Origin: Serratia oryzae
Lineage (GTDB): Bacteria; Pseudomonadota; Gammaproteobacteria; Enterobacterales; Enterobacteriaceae
Direction of reading: 5' to 3'
Length of the DNA: 64,000 bases
Assembly (NCBI RefSeq): GCF_001976145.1
Contig: NZ_MOXD01000001.1
Coordinates: 124,001-188,000, forward strand
Shown here: positions 1 to 9,375 of the stretch, piece after piece
Numbering within the stretch: the first letter of the stretch is position 1
Layout: every line of letters starts with the position of its first letter
The notes under the pieces: model-generated
Databases searched by the model: none
Told to the model about the DNA's origin: nothing
The model's input: the letters and a program-made list of their open reading frames with translations, nothing else
Made by a program: the position numbers and the translations under genes

Positions 1-150
1 GCGGCCAGGGATCGCTTTGGCATTGCAGCGTGGGCAGTAGGCAGCCTGATTTTTGCTCAACGACGGCAGCGTGAACAGCAGGTCGCATTCACCGCAGCGC
101 TGATGGCGAGCTTTGGACAGGCGGCCAGTCATGGCATGTATCTTCATCAT
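1..150 (-). CDS. letA: LetA (YebS) intermembrane lipid transport protein, N-terminal fragment
   Basis: Only the first 50 codons are in the window; the gene runs off the left edge. The reverse strand reads from tandem ATGs at 150 and 147 into a zinc-ribbon start with the motifs QRCGECDLLF and YCPRCNAK, the first of the two cysteine pairs typical of PqiA/LetA inner-membrane proteins. LetA works with LetB (MCE protein) in lipid traffic across the envelope. Its place, divergent from msrC and next to proQ-prc, is the same as in E. coli (yebS next to yebR). No strong ribosome binding site is visible, so the choice between the two ATGs is open. Confidence 0.85.
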   Translation of the reverse strand, partial: MMKIHAMTGRLSKARHQRCGECDLLFTLPSLSKNQAAYCPRCNAKAIPGR

Positions 151-379
151 CAAAAGGCGGCTCGGAAGCTTGCGGATAGACTCAGCGTCGCTGGTAAATA
201 AACCTGGCTGATACAAAAGTGGCCAGTAAAGCCGGTTTTAAACGATCTCAGCGTGGCAAACATACCCTGTTGAGCAGGGTTTTGTGAAGCAACAGATGAT
301 TAACCTTGTAGCTATAGGCATTTAATGCTTATTTTATTAGGGCTAAGCTTAGGCTCTCTGAACGTATGAACGGTTAATA

Positions 380-877
380 ATGACTAAAGAACAATTCTAC
401 GCGGAATTAAAACGCGATCTGGGTGCGCTGCTGGAAGGGGAAACTCATTTTATCGCCGCCTTATCCAATGCCAGTGCGTTACTTAATGAACGGCTGGATG
501 ACGTGAATTGGGTCGGGTTTTACCTGATGGATGGTCAACAACTGGTGCTCGGCCCGTTCCAGGGCAAGATCGCCTGCGTACGTATTCCGGTGGGCAAAGG
601 GGTCTGTGGCACGGCGGTGGCCGAAAACGCGGTGCAGCGTGTCGGCGACGTCCATGCGTTCCCTGGGCATATTGCCTGCGATGCGGCCAGCAATGCCGAA
701 ATTGTGCTGCCGCTTGAAGTGAGTGGCCAGATCATCGGTGTTCTGGATATCGACAGCACAGTTTATCAACGCTTCGATGAACAGGACGAAATCGGCCTGA
801 AAGCAGTGGTGGCGGGGCTTTGTGCGCAGTTGGCACAATGCAATTGTGCGAAATACGTCACTGTAGCGGCAAGTTGA
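380..877 (+). CDS. msrC: Free methionine-(R)-sulfoxide reductase
   Basis: A 165-aa GAF-domain enzyme that reduces free L-methionine-(R)-S-oxide to methionine with thioredoxin, a cytoplasmic repair function. The three family cysteines are present as C66 (GKIACVRIPVG), C76 (GVCGTAVA) and C100 (GHIACDAASN), with the same 10- and 24-residue spacing as in E. coli YebR. Length equals the family norm. The ATG at 380 follows an AT-rich leader without a strong Shine-Dalgarno. It lies 95 bp before proQ on the same strand, the standard enterobacterial arrangement. Confidence 0.95.
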   Translation: MTKEQFYAELKRDLGALLEGETHFIAALSNASALLNERLDDVNWVGFYLMDGQQLVLGPFQGKIACVRIPVGKGVCGTAVAENAVQRVGDVHAFPGHIACDAASNAEIVLPLEVSGQIIGVLDIDSTVYQRFDEQDEIGLKAVVAGLCAQLAQCNCAKYVTVAAS

Positions 878-972
878 TCTACGGTTAACGTGGCATTTAG
901 CGTTAGCGTCATTATAATGACGCCTGTTCATGCCTGCGGCTTGTTGGCAACCCGTTGTAATCAGGAAATTTC

Positions 973-1683
973 ATGGAAAATCAACCTAAGTTGAACTCTA
1001 GTAAAGAAGTCATTGCTTTTCTTGCCGAGCGTTTCCCGCTCTGCTTTAGTGCCGAAGGCGAAGCACGTCCGCTGAAAATCGGTATTTTTCAGGATCTGGT
1101 TGAGCGTGTGCAAGGGGAAGAAAACCTTAGCAAAACGCAGCTTCGTTCCGCCCTGCGCCTGTATACCTCAAGCTGGCGTTACCTGTACGGTGTTAAAGTT
1201 GGCGCCCAGCGCGTTGACCTTGACGGCAATCCGTGCGGTGAATTGGAGCAGCAGCATGTCGATCATGCTCGCCAACAGCTTGAAGAGGCCAAAGCACGCG
1301 TTCAGGCACAGCGTGCTGAGCAAAACGCCAAAAAACGTGAAGCCGCCGGTGAAACTGCTACCGCCGAACCTCGTCGTCCGCGTCCTGCCGGTAAAAAACC
1401 AGCGGCACGTCGCGAAGGTGGAGCAGCGCCAGAGAACCGCAAGCCGCACCCACAAACTCGCCCACAACCCGCTCGTGAACCTCGTCCAGTAAAAGAGGAA
1501 AGCCAGCCGCGTCATGTGCCTGTCACGGATATCTCTAAACTGCAAATTGGCCAGGAAATCAAAGTCAGAGCAGGGAAGAGTGCGATGGATGCCACCGTAC
1601 TTGAAATCGCTAAAGACGGCGTACGTGTGCAACTTTCTTCCGGTCTGGCGATGATTGTGCGCGCAGAACACTTGCAGTTCTGA
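973..1683 (+). CDS. proQ: RNA chaperone ProQ
   Basis: A 236-aa FinO-family RNA-binding protein. Residues ~5-120 form the FinO-like domain ([20 protein letters not shown]), 120-180 a Lys/Arg/Pro/Ala-rich disordered linker, and the last ~55 residues a Tudor/Hfq-like C-terminal domain ([20 protein letters not shown]). Known ProQ binds structured sRNAs and mRNA 3' ends, and affects ProP levels. The linker is slightly longer than in E. coli (232 aa). It ends 19 bp before the prc start, so the two are probably co-transcribed, as in E. coli. Confidence 0.97.
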   Translation: MENQPKLNSSKEVIAFLAERFPLCFSAEGEARPLKIGIFQDLVERVQGEENLSKTQLRSALRLYTSSWRYLYGVKVGAQRVDLDGNPCGELEQQHVDHARQQLEEAKARVQAQRAEQNAKKREAAGETATAEPRRPRPAGKKPAARREGGAAPENRKPHPQTRPQPAREPRPVKEESQPRHVPVTDISKLQIGQEIKVRAGKSAMDATVLEIAKDGVRVQLSSGLAMIVRAEHLQF

Positions 1684-1702
1684 TACGGAGACCAACCAAG
1701 GC

Positions 1703-3754
1703 ATGAACAAATTTGTCAGATTAACAGCAGCTGTGGCTCTGCTGTGGGCTGGGGTCAGTTTCGGAGCGGATACAGCCAACATCCGCATCGATCAACTGCC
1801 GCAGCTTGAGCAGGAACCGCAACATGCTACCGTGAGTGAGCGCGTGACTTCGCGCTTCACTCGCTCTCATTACCGTCAGTTTGCCCTTGACGCAGATTTT
1901 TCAGGCAAGATCTTCGATCGTTTCCTGAATATGCTGGATTACAGCCATAACGTTTTGCTGGCTTCCGATGTGGCGCAGTTTGCCGACAAGCGCAGCACGT
2001 TGGGGGAAGAGCTGAAATCTGGCAAGCTGAGCACCCCTTATGCCTTGTTCAATCTGGCGCAGAAGCGCCGTTTTGAGCGCTACCAGTATGCGCTGTCGCT
2101 GCTGGAAAAACCGATGAACTTCACCGGCGATGACACGATTGATATCGACCGCAGCAAAGCGCCGTGGCCGAAAGATAAAGCCGAGTTGGATCGCCTGTGG
2201 GATGCCAAGGTCAAGTATGATCAGCTCAACCTGAAGCTGACCGGCAAAACCGAACAAGAAATCCGTGATACGCTGACCAAGCGTTATCAATTCGCGATCA
2301 AACGCCTGACGCAAAGCAACAGCGAAGACGTCTTCACGCTGATCATGACGGCTTTCGCGCATGAGATTGATCCGCACACCAATTACCTGTCTCCACGCAA
2401 TACCGAGCAATTCAATACCGAAATGAGCCTGTCGTTGGAAGGCATCGGTGCCGTGCTGCAGATGGATGATGATTATACGGTGATCAACTCCATGGTGCCG
2501 GGCGGCCCGGCGGCGAAGAGCAAAAGCATTACCGTGGGCGATCGTATTGTTGGCGTTGGCCAAACGGGTAAACCGATGGTGGATGTCATTGGCTGGCGCC
2601 TGGACGACGTCGTCTCCCTGATTAAAGGGCCAAAAGGCAGCAAAGTGCGCTTGGAGATCCTGCCCGCAGGTAAGGGCACCAAGACTCGTGTGGTGACCTT
2701 GACCCGTGAGCGTATCCGCCTGGAAGACCGTGCGGTGAAAATGACCATCAAGACCGTGGGTAACCAGAAAGTCGCGGTAATGGACATTCCTGGTTTCTAT
2801 GTTGGGCTGACTGATGACGTCAAGGTTCAGTTGCAAAAGATGGCTAAGCAGAACGTTGATAGCCTGATCATTGACCTGCGATCCAACGGTGGTGGGGCAC
2901 TGACGGAAGCCGTATCGCTTTCTGGCCTGTTTATTCCAAGCGGCCCGGTGGTGCAAGTGCGCGATAACAACGGCAAAATCCGTGAAGATGCGGATACTGA
3001 TGGCGTGGTGTATTACAAAGGGCCTCTGGTGGTGCTGGTTGACCGTTTCAGTGCTTCGGCCTCTGAGATCTTCGCGGCCGCGATGCAAGACTATGGCCGT
3101 GCTTTGATCGTGGGTGAGCCTACCTTTGGTAAAGGCACGGTGCAGCAGTACCGTTCGTTGAACCGTATTTACGATCAAATGCTGCGCCCTGAATGGCCTG
3201 CGTTAGGCTCTGTGCAGTATACCATTCAGAAGTTCTACCGTGTTGATGGTGGCAGCACTCAGCGTAAAGGCGTAACGCCAGATATTCTGATGCCGACCGG
3301 TATCGATCCGGCGGAAACCGGTGAAAGCTTCGAAGACAACGCTATGCCATGGGATAGCATCAATGCGGCTACCTACACCAAGACGGGGGATATGAAGCCG
3401 TTCGAACCGCAACTGCTGAAAGATCACGAGCAGCGTATTGCTAAGGATCCCGAGTTCCAGTTTATCGCGCAGGATATCGCTCATTACAAAGCGTTGAAGG
3501 CTAAGAAAAACATCATTTCTCTCAATCTGGCCACGCGCGAGAAAGAGAACCATGACGATGATGCGACGCGCTTGAAACGCATTAACGAACGCTTGCAGCG
3601 TGAAGGGAAGAAACCGTTGAAGTCCCTGGATAATGTTCCGAAGGATTACAAAGATCCGGATCCGTATCTGGATGAAACGGTTAGGATTGCTTTGGATCTC
3701 GCCAATATCGAGAAACAGCAACCCTCGCAGCAAGCAGCAGCCCCAGCCAAGTAA
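1703..3754 (+). CDS. prc: Tail-specific protease Prc (Tsp)
   Basis: A 683-aa periplasmic C-terminal-processing protease. The start is placed at ATG 1703 because it gives the expected signal peptide (MNKFVRLTAAVALLWAGVSF) and matches the E. coli length (682); an upstream in-frame ATG at 1655 would overlap proQ. It contains a PDZ domain (~residues 225-330, GIGAVLQMDDDYTVINSM) and the peptidase S41 core with catalytic Ser in RFSASASEIF and Lys in FGKGTVQQY. It degrades proteins with nonpolar C termini, trims FtsI, and with NlpI controls the hydrolase MepS (family knowledge). Confidence 0.97.
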   Translation: MNKFVRLTAAVALLWAGVSFGADTANIRIDQLPQLEQEPQHATVSERVTSRFTRSHYRQFALDADFSGKIFDRFLNMLDYSHNVLLASDVAQFADKRSTLGEELKSGKLSTPYALFNLAQKRRFERYQYALSLLEKPMNFTGDDTIDIDRSKAPWPKDKAELDRLWDAKVKYDQLNLKLTGKTEQEIRDTLTKRYQFAIKRLTQSNSEDVFTLIMTAFAHEIDPHTNYLSPRNTEQFNTEMSLSLEGIGAVLQMDDDYTVINSMVPGGPAAKSKSITVGDRIVGVGQTGKPMVDVIGWRLDDVVSLIKGPKGSKVRLEILPAGKGTKTRVVTLTRERIRLEDRAVKMTIKTVGNQKVAVMDIPGFYVGLTDDVKVQLQKMAKQNVDSLIIDLRSNGGGALTEAVSLSGLFIPSGPVVQVRDNNGKIREDADTDGVVYYKGPLVVLVDRFSASASEIFAAAMQDYGRALIVGEPTFGKGTVQQYRSLNRIYDQMLRPEWPALGSVQYTIQKFYRVDGGSTQRKGVTPDILMPTGIDPAETGESFEDNAMPWDSINAATYTKTGDMKPFEPQLLKDHEQRIAKDPEFQFIAQDIAHYKALKAKKNIISLNLATREKENHDDDATRLKRINERLQREGKKPLKSLDNVPKDYKDPDPYLDETVRIALDLANIEKQQPSQQAAAPAK

Positions 3755-3996
3755 TGTGTTGGATTCTGAATGGAAACGCATCTTTCGGGGTGCGTGAGGT
3801 TGATGACAAAGTAGCTTTCAATCTGGATACTCGGGCCTAGTGCACCGAGGGGCTATGATGGGACACATCCTTGTGTCCCCCTCTACGGGCCGACTTAATG
3901 TCGTTCAAATTTGCTCCCGGCAAATTTGTTGGCGGCTTGCGCCGCAACGACCCCTTAGGCACGCTCACCCGAATATCGGGCTTTGTCCGCAGTCTG

Positions 3997-4022
3997 ACGC
4001 ACCTTTTGAGGTGCGTTTTTTA
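3997..4022 (+). terminator. Rho-independent terminator, end of proQ–prc transcript
   Basis: Stem ACGCACC (3997-4003) and GGTGCGT (4010-4016) with loop TTTTGA, followed by a run of T. Confidence 0.85.
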
Positions 4023-4166
4023 TTACAGTGTTCAACATGATTTCCCCTCTATAATTGTTTTAAGGCCTAACACGTTTTCGCAACAATCGTTTACAATTTA
4101 CAGAGACGTTATTGAGTGTCGTTTTTGTAAAGTTTCGTATTTTTAGTAGGTTAATGGCGCATAACT

Positions 4167-4192
4167 CTTGAAACTGTGACAAATGCCCATAC
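4167..4192 (+). promoter_or_regulatory. Heat-shock (sigma-32) promoter of htpX
   Basis: CTTGAAA at 4167-4173, then 11 bp, then GCCCATAC at 4185-4192. This fits the sigma-32 consensus CTTGAAA / CCCCATNT. It lies ~55 bp before the htpX start, and htpX is a known heat-shock gene in E. coli. Confidence 0.75.
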
Positions 4193-4247
4193 GATCAGAG
4201 TATCTGAGGCCGTGTTTTGTTAACATTTATGAGGAAGTAAACATTCT

Positions 4248-5129
4248 ATGATGCGTATAGCTCTGTTCCTGCTCACCAACTTGGCGGTGATGTTGGTTTT
4301 CGGGTTGGTACTCAGCCTGACAGGAATCCGATCCAGTAGCGTCCAGGGCCTAATGATCATGGCCGGTTTATTCGGTTTCGGTGGTGCCTTTGTTTCGCTG
4401 CTGATGTCGAAATGGATGGCGCTGCGTTCCGTCGGTGGCGAAGTGATCACACAACCGCGTAACGAAACTGAAAACTGGCTGTTGGAAACGGTGCGCCGTC
4501 AGTCACAGCAGGCAGGTATTGCCATGCCACAGGTGGCGATCTATCACGCACCGGATATCAATGCGTTCGCCACTGGCGCGCGCCGTGATGCTTCGTTGGT
4601 GGCGGTCAGCACCGGTCTGCTGCAAGGCATGAGCCGTGATGAGGCCGAAGCGGTTATTGCGCACGAAATCAGCCACGTTGCCAATGGTGACATGGTGACC
4701 ATGACCCTGATTCAAGGGGTAGTGAACACCTTTGTGATCTTTATTTCGCGCCTGATTGCGCAAGTGGCCGCAGGCTTTATGGGTAACCGCGACGGTGAAG
4801 GTGAAGGTAACGGCAACCCGATGATTTACTTCGGTGTTTCGATGGTGCTGGAACTGGTGTTTGGGATTCTGGCCAGCATTATCACCATGTGGTTCTCGCG
4901 TCACCGTGAGTTCCATGCTGACGCCGGTTCAGCCAAACTGGTGGGCCGCGAGAAGATGATTGCTGCACTGCAACGCTTAAAAACCAGCTATGAACCGCAG
5001 GAAGCGGGCAGCATGATGGCATTCTGTATTAACGGCAAATCCAAGTCGTTCAGCGAATTGTTCATGTCACACCCACCGTTGGACAAGCGTATTGAAGCGC
5101 TGCGTTCCGGCCAATATCTGAAGTCATAA
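4248..5129 (+). CDS. htpX: Inner-membrane zinc metalloprotease HtpX
   Basis: A 293-aa M48 peptidase, same length as E. coli HtpX. Two N-terminal membrane segments (~5-25 and 35-55) precede the zinc-binding HEISH motif (~residue 140, [13 protein letters not shown]); two further hydrophobic stretches follow (~160-180, 195-215) and the third ligand region is [12 protein letters not shown]. It degrades misfolded membrane proteins with FtsH. The start [11 protein letters not shown] with GAGGAAG upstream agrees with homologues. It has its own sigma-32-like promoter and is separated from prc by a terminator. Confidence 0.97.
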   Translation: MMRIALFLLTNLAVMLVFGLVLSLTGIRSSSVQGLMIMAGLFGFGGAFVSLLMSKWMALRSVGGEVITQPRNETENWLLETVRRQSQQAGIAMPQVAIYHAPDINAFATGARRDASLVAVSTGLLQGMSRDEAEAVIAHEISHVANGDMVTMTLIQGVVNTFVIFISRLIAQVAAGFMGNRDGEGEGNGNPMIYFGVSMVLELVFGILASIITMWFSRHREFHADAGSAKLVGREKMIAALQRLKTSYEPQEAGSMMAFCINGKSKSFSELFMSHPPLDKRIEALRSGQYLKS

Positions 5130-5142
5130 TCAGCAGTTAATA

Positions 5143-5169
5143 AAAGCCCCGGTTTTCCGGGGTTTTTTT
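5143..5169 (+). terminator. Rho-independent terminator of htpX
   Basis: AAAAGCCCCGG-TTTT-CCGGGG followed by seven T. It overlaps the stop codon of the convergent MFS gene. Confidence 0.9.
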
Positions 5170-6574
5170 ATGTCGCTGAGTCAGGCTCATCAGTGCGTGT
5201 AGGGGGCACTGAAAGGGGTTGGGTGATGCGCAGGCAACTTACTACGGCTGCCACACTGGCAAAGGCACCAGCAAGCACCAGCGAGGCGTGAGTGGCGTTA
5301 TTGTGGAACAGGTTAAACATCAGGGCAACCAGCGCTGCGCCCGAGGTTTGCCCCAGCAGGCGCGCAGTGCCGAGCATACCGCTGGCACCGCCGCTACGAT
5401 GTCGCGGTGCGGCAGAAATGATGGTGTGATTATTGGGGGACTGGAACAGCCCGAACCCTATGCCGCAAAGAACCATACGCCAAATGATGTCCAGATCCGT
5501 TGGAGCGGCTGGCAACATCGCCAACAAAAACAGGCCAAGAGCAAAGGTCGCCAGACCGATGCCCCCTAACAATCCGGCGTGAACATGTTCCACCAGGCGG
5601 CCAGCAATCGGCGCGACTACGATGATCGCCAGTGGCCAAGGGGTTAACAACAGGCCGGTGGCCACTTCGTCACGGCCCAAGGCACCTTGCAGGAAAAAGG
5701 GTAGCGACACCATTGCCAGCATCTGTGCGGTAAAAGAACAGATCGAGGTGCCCATTGATAGGGCAAAGATAGGAATGCGTAGCAAATCCACGGGTAAGAG
5801 AGGGGACTCCTGATCCAGTTGGCGGCGCACAAAGAAATAGCCAATCACCAATAATGCGGCAACTTCAGCGGCGATCAACAGCAGGCTCTGCCCTTGGGCA
5901 AAACCGCTGATGGCGGTGATCAACAGGCCAAACGTCAATGCGTTCATCACGGCACTGGTAGGATCAAACCGCTGGCTGCTCTTTTTCTGGCTGTTTGCCG
6001 GCAAAAATTTCATTCCCAACAGCAAGGCAACGATCCCGATCGGCAAATTGATGGCAAACAGCCACTGCCACGAAGCGACAGCGAGAATAGCAGCGGCGAT
6101 CGTGGGGCCGGCAGCGGAAGAACAAGCCACGATCAACGAATTGATGGCGATACCGCGGCCAAGAAAGCGCTGTGGGTAGATAATGCGGATAAGGGCGGTA
6201 TTGACGCTCATGATTGCCGCTGCACCAAAGCCCTGCAGCACACGTGCAATGGTTAGCGTGACCAGTGAATCAGACAGTGCGCAGAACAGCGAGGTAATGC
6301 TGAAGACCAGCAGACCGGCCTGATAAATACGACGATAGCCAATCAGATCGCCGAGTGAGGCCAGTGACAATAACGAAATAACCACCGCCAATTGATAGGC
6401 ATTCACCACCCAAATCGAACTGGCTGGGCTAGCCTGTAGATCGCGGGCAATCGTCGGCAGAGCGACGTTGGCGATCGTACCGTCAAGTACGGAAACGGTA
6501 ATGCCCAACGCAATGGCAAGGATCGCGCCATACCGCTGTGGGGCGGGGAGACCATCGGAACAAGAACGCGTCAT
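5168..6574 (-). CDS. yebQ: MFS drug-efflux family transporter (YebQ-like, DHA2, 14 TM)
   Basis: A 468-aa proton-driven efflux pump of the DHA2 (14-spanner) branch. Motif C-like and motif A regions are visible: VLDGTIANVALPTIARDLQA in TM1 and LGDLIGYRRIYQ after TM2. Many hydrophobic helices follow. It is the positional equivalent of E. coli YebQ between htpX and kdgR. The start at 6574 (MTRSCSDGLPAPQRYGAIL) aligns with YebQ; longer in-frame starts (ATG 6619, GTG 6637) exist, and a GGAG sequence lies only 2 nt before the GTG, so the start is not certain. The substrate is unknown. Confidence 0.85.
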   Translation of the reverse strand: MTRSCSDGLPAPQRYGAILAIALGITVSVLDGTIANVALPTIARDLQASPASSIWVVNAYQLAVVISLLSLASLGDLIGYRRIYQAGLLVFSITSLFCALSDSLVTLTIARVLQGFGAAAIMSVNTALIRIIYPQRFLGRGIAINSLIVACSSAAGPTIAAAILAVASWQWLFAINLPIGIVALLLGMKFLPANSQKKSSQRFDPTSAVMNALTFGLLITAISGFAQGQSLLLIAAEVAALLVIGYFFVRRQLDQESPLLPVDLLRIPIFALSMGTSICSFTAQMLAMVSLPFFLQGALGRDEVATGLLLTPWPLAIIVVAPIAGRLVEHVHAGLLGGIGLATFALGLFLLAMLPAAPTDLDIIWRMVLCGIGFGLFQSPNNHTIISAAPRHRSGGASGMLGTARLLGQTSGAALVALMFNLFHNNATHASLVLAGAFASVAAVVSCLRITQPLSVPPTRTDEPDSAT

Positions 6575-6804
6575 AGTTAAGATATTTATAAACAGGGGGA
6601 ATATTAATATGCTAATCATATTTGCTGCTGAATGCACTTCTCCTTTCCCCGCTAAGTGTAAAAAGTGGTGAGAAGTGTGTCGCTAATTGCTTCATTGCTG
6701 GTCATTATTCCTTAACTTTCGTTGCGCGGGGTGAAATGTTCCGATTATACTGAAACTCTTGTTCAAATTTCCTAAAACAAAAACAGGTGAGTAAGGTATT
6801 GACC

Positions 6805-7596
6805 ATGGCTAACGCAGATCTAGACAAGCAACCGGATTCGGTCTCATCAGTGCTGAAAGTGTTTGGCATCTTGCAGGCATTGGGCGACGAACGCGAGATT
6901 GGTATTACCGAACTTTCTCAGCGGGTGATGATGTCCAAAAGCACCGTTTACCGTTTCCTGCAGACGATGAAGTCGCTGGGCTATGTGGCTCAGGAAGGGG
7001 AGTCTGAGAAGTATTCCCTCACCTTGAAATTATTTGAGCTGGGGGCCAAATCGCTGCAAAACGTCGATCTGATCCGCAGTGCTGACATCCAGATGCGTGA
7101 ACTGTCAAACCAGACGCGTGAAACTATTCACCTGGGTGCGCTGGATGAAGACAGCATTGTTTATGTCCATAAAATTGATTCGATGTATAACCTGCGTATG
7201 TACTCGCGCATTGGTCGCCGTAACCCGCTGCACAGCACCGCCATTGGTAAAGTGCTGCTGGCATGGCGCGATCGCGGTGAAGTGGAAGAGATCCTTTCGC
7301 ACGTCGAGTTCACTCGCAGCACCCCTCACACCATCGTCAGCGCCAAGGCGCTTTTGCCTGTGCTGGATAAAGTGCGCGAGCAGGGGTTTGGTGAAGATAT
7401 TGAGGAGCAGGAAGAAGGGCTGCGCTGCATCGCGGTTCCGGTGTTTGACCGCTTTGGTGTGGTTATCGCCGGCCTGAGTATCTCCTTCCCAACGATTCGT
7501 TTCTCTGAAGAAGCTAAAGAGGGCTATGTGGCACAGTTGCACACTGCCGCTCGTCTGATTTCAGAGCAGATGGGGTTTCACGACTACCCGTTTTAA
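6805..7596 (+). CDS. kdgR: Pectin-degradation repressor KdgR (IclR family)
   Basis: A 263-aa IclR-family regulator, nearly identical in length and wording to E. coli KdgR. The N-terminal winged helix (~residues 20-75, ELSQRVMMSKSTVYRFLQTM) binds DNA; the C-terminal ~170 residues bind the inducer 2-keto-3-deoxygluconate. The start ATG 6805 (MANADLDKQPDSVSS) has AAGG 8 nt upstream; an upstream in-frame ATG at 6787 is less likely. It is known to repress pectin/uronate genes, and kduI/kduD lie 3 kb away with a plausible KdgR site. Confidence 0.96.
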   Translation: MANADLDKQPDSVSSVLKVFGILQALGDEREIGITELSQRVMMSKSTVYRFLQTMKSLGYVAQEGESEKYSLTLKLFELGAKSLQNVDLIRSADIQMRELSNQTRETIHLGALDEDSIVYVHKIDSMYNLRMYSRIGRRNPLHSTAIGKVLLAWRDRGEVEEILSHVEFTRSTPHTIVSAKALLPVLDKVREQGFGEDIEEQEEGLRCIAVPVFDRFGVVIAGLSISFPTIRFSEEAKEGYVAQLHTAARLISEQMGFHDYPF

Positions 7597-7625
7597 TCGC
7601 TTACTCTGTGTGACTGCAATAAAAA

Positions 7626-7660
7626 AACCGGCGCATTGATTTAATGCCGCCGGTTTTTTT
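7626..7660. terminator. Bidirectional terminator between kdgR and tcyP
   Basis: Stem AACCGGCG / CGCCGGTT with an inner CATT/AATG pair, flanked by seven A on one side and seven T on the other, so it can serve both convergent genes. Confidence 0.9.
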
Positions 7661-7677
7661 GTTACTGCGATAAATCT

Positions 7678-9069
7678 TTACCGATGAGCCAGGTCCACTT
7701 CGTCTTCAGCGTCCATGATGGATTTATCGGTCTGCTTCATCAATTGGCTGGTGACGGTGCCTGCGGTCATCGCACCGCTGACGTTCAATGCGGTACGGCC
7801 CATGTCGATTAAGGGTTCAACGGAGATCAGCAGGGCAACCAGCGTTACCGGTAAGCCCATCGCCGGTAAAACAATCAGGGCAGCGAAGGTTGCACCGCCG
7901 CCGACGCCGGCGACACCGGCAGAACTGATAGTCACGAGCCCTACCAGCGTGGCGATCCACATCGGGTCTAGCGGGTTAATACCCACGGTCGGCGCGACCA
8001 TCACCGCTAACATGGCAGGATACAGGCCTGCACAGCCGTTCTGCCCGATAGTGGCACCAAAAGAGGCTGAGAAGCTGGCGATGGATTCTGGCACACCCAA
8101 ACGACGGGTTTGTGCTTCCACGTTCAGCGGAATACTGGCGGCGCTGGAGCGGCTGGTGAAGGCAAAGGTCAGAACCGGCAGCACCTTGCGGAAGAATTTC
8201 AACGGGTTAACCCCGGTAACGGCCAACAACAGAGCGTGAACGGCGAACATCATCGCCAGGCCAAGATAAGAGGCTACCACGAAGCTACCCAGCTTGATGA
8301 TGTCTTGAATGTTGGAACCGGCAACCACTTTGGTCATCAGCGCCAGCACACCGTATGGGGTGAGCTTCATTACCAGACGCACCAGCTTCATCACCCAGGC
8401 TTGCAGGGTATCGATCGCCGCCAGCACACGTTGGCCTTTTTCTGTATCGTCTTTCAGCAGTTGCAGAGATGCCACGCCCAGGAAGGCGGCAAAAATCACT
8501 ACGCTGATAATTGACGTCGGGTTGGCACCGGTGAGATCGGCAAAGGGGTTTTTCGGTATAAATGACAATACCAGCTGTGGCACGGTCAGATCGGCCACTT
8601 TACCTACGTAATTGTTCTCAATCGCTAAAAGACGCGCGCTTTCCTGCGTACCTTGCACCAAGCCTTCGGCTGTCAGGCCGAACAGATTGGTGACGAATAC
8701 CCCTACCAGTGCGGCGATCAGCGTGGTGAACAGCAGGGTGCCAATCGTCAGGACGCTGATTTTGCCTAAAGAAGCGGCATTATGCAGTTTGGCTACCGCG
8801 CTCAAGATTGAGGCAAATACCAGCGGCATCACGATCATCTGCAGCAGTTGTACATAGCCGTTACCGACAATGTTGAACCAGGTGATGGATTCTTTCAGCA
8901 CCGGGTTATCTGAACCATAAACCCCTTGCAGTGCCAGACCAAATAGCACGCCGATCACCAGACCGACCAACACTTTCTTCGCCAGGCTCCATTGCGTATG
9001 GCGGGTTTGCGCCAACAGCAAAAGCAGGGCGACAAAAACCAGCACGTTTAATACGAGCGGTAGATTCAT
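7678..9069 (-). CDS. tcyP: L-cystine symporter TcyP (YdjN)
   Basis: A 463-aa sodium/dicarboxylate-family (DAACS) symporter, the same length as E. coli YdjN/TcyP. It shows 8 or so membrane helices plus the re-entrant loops: [20 protein letters not shown] (serine-rich loop) and [20 protein letters not shown]. It imports L-cystine. Start at ATG 9069 with GGAGAGATGGG just upstream. In E. coli it is under CysB control; no site was identified here. Confidence 0.95.
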   Translation of the reverse strand: MNLPLVLNVLVFVALLLLLAQTRHTQWSLAKKVLVGLVIGVLFGLALQGVYGSDNPVLKESITWFNIVGNGYVQLLQMIVMPLVFASILSAVAKLHNAASLGKISVLTIGTLLFTTLIAALVGVFVTNLFGLTAEGLVQGTQESARLLAIENNYVGKVADLTVPQLVLSFIPKNPFADLTGANPTSIISVVIFAAFLGVASLQLLKDDTEKGQRVLAAIDTLQAWVMKLVRLVMKLTPYGVLALMTKVVAGSNIQDIIKLGSFVVASYLGLAMMFAVHALLLAVTGVNPLKFFRKVLPVLTFAFTSRSSAASIPLNVEAQTRRLGVPESIASFSASFGATIGQNGCAGLYPAMLAVMVAPTVGINPLDPMWIATLVGLVTISSAGVAGVGGGATFAALIVLPAMGLPVTLVALLISVEPLIDMGRTALNVSGAMTAGTVTSQLMKQTDKSIMDAEDEVDLAHR

Positions 9070-9098
9070 CCCATCTCTCCAATCATCTTTTTATAGTC

Positions 9099-9225
9099 TA
9101 TACCCAAAATAATTCGAGTTGCTTGTAGGCGGCAAGCGCGTGAGCCCCTGGGAGCATAGAGAACTATGTGACCAGGGTGAACGCGTGCAGCCAACACCCA
9201 AGCAACTTGAAGTATGAAGGGTATA
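9099..9225. repeat. ERIC/IRU-type 127-bp intergenic repeat
   Basis: Exactly 127 bp with terminal inverted repeats TATACCC / GGGTATA and the central palindromic core GAGCCCCTGGGAGCATAG ... CTATGTGACCAGGG, which matches the ERIC core (CCCCAGGAGC...GTGACTGGGG). The 127-bp length and TA ends are those described for ERIC elements, non-autonomous palindromic repeats spread in enterobacterial intergenic regions. It sits between tcyP and ydjM, upstream of tcyP. Confidence 0.85.
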
Positions 9226-9375
9226 AAGGTGCTACCCATCGAGGTATAGCGATGCAAATATCGTAACAGTTTGCGAGAAAGCTCACTTATATCCAAATGG
9301 AATGGAATATAACTTTCGGCGCAAATTTGTTTAATCTGCACGCGTAAAGAACAGAAAATCACCGGAATTTTGTGA

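Larger units (their letters stand above)
3755..4247. other. prc–htpX intergenic region with an array of hairpins
   Basis: No credible ORF. The region holds at least five small inverted repeats: ACGCATC..GGTGCGT near 3776, GGACACATCCTTGTGTCC near 3860, CAAATTTG..CAAATTTG near 3907-3929, GTTGGCGGC..GCCGCAAC near 3929-3950, and CCCGAATATCGGG near 3968. A true terminator follows at 3997-4022. The near-duplication of the ACGCA..TGCGT stem at both ends suggests a ~220-bp structured repeat inserted into the prc terminator. The last 90 bp carry the htpX promoter. Confidence 0.5.

Noticed and set aside
1655..1702. Upstream start for prc at 1655
   Set aside because: It would overlap proQ and destroy the signal peptide; ATG 1703 matches homologue length.
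1901..3178. 425-codon open frame antisense to prc
   Set aside because: Shadow frame produced by codon bias of prc; composition (many His/Gln/Arg) is not protein-like and there is no SD.
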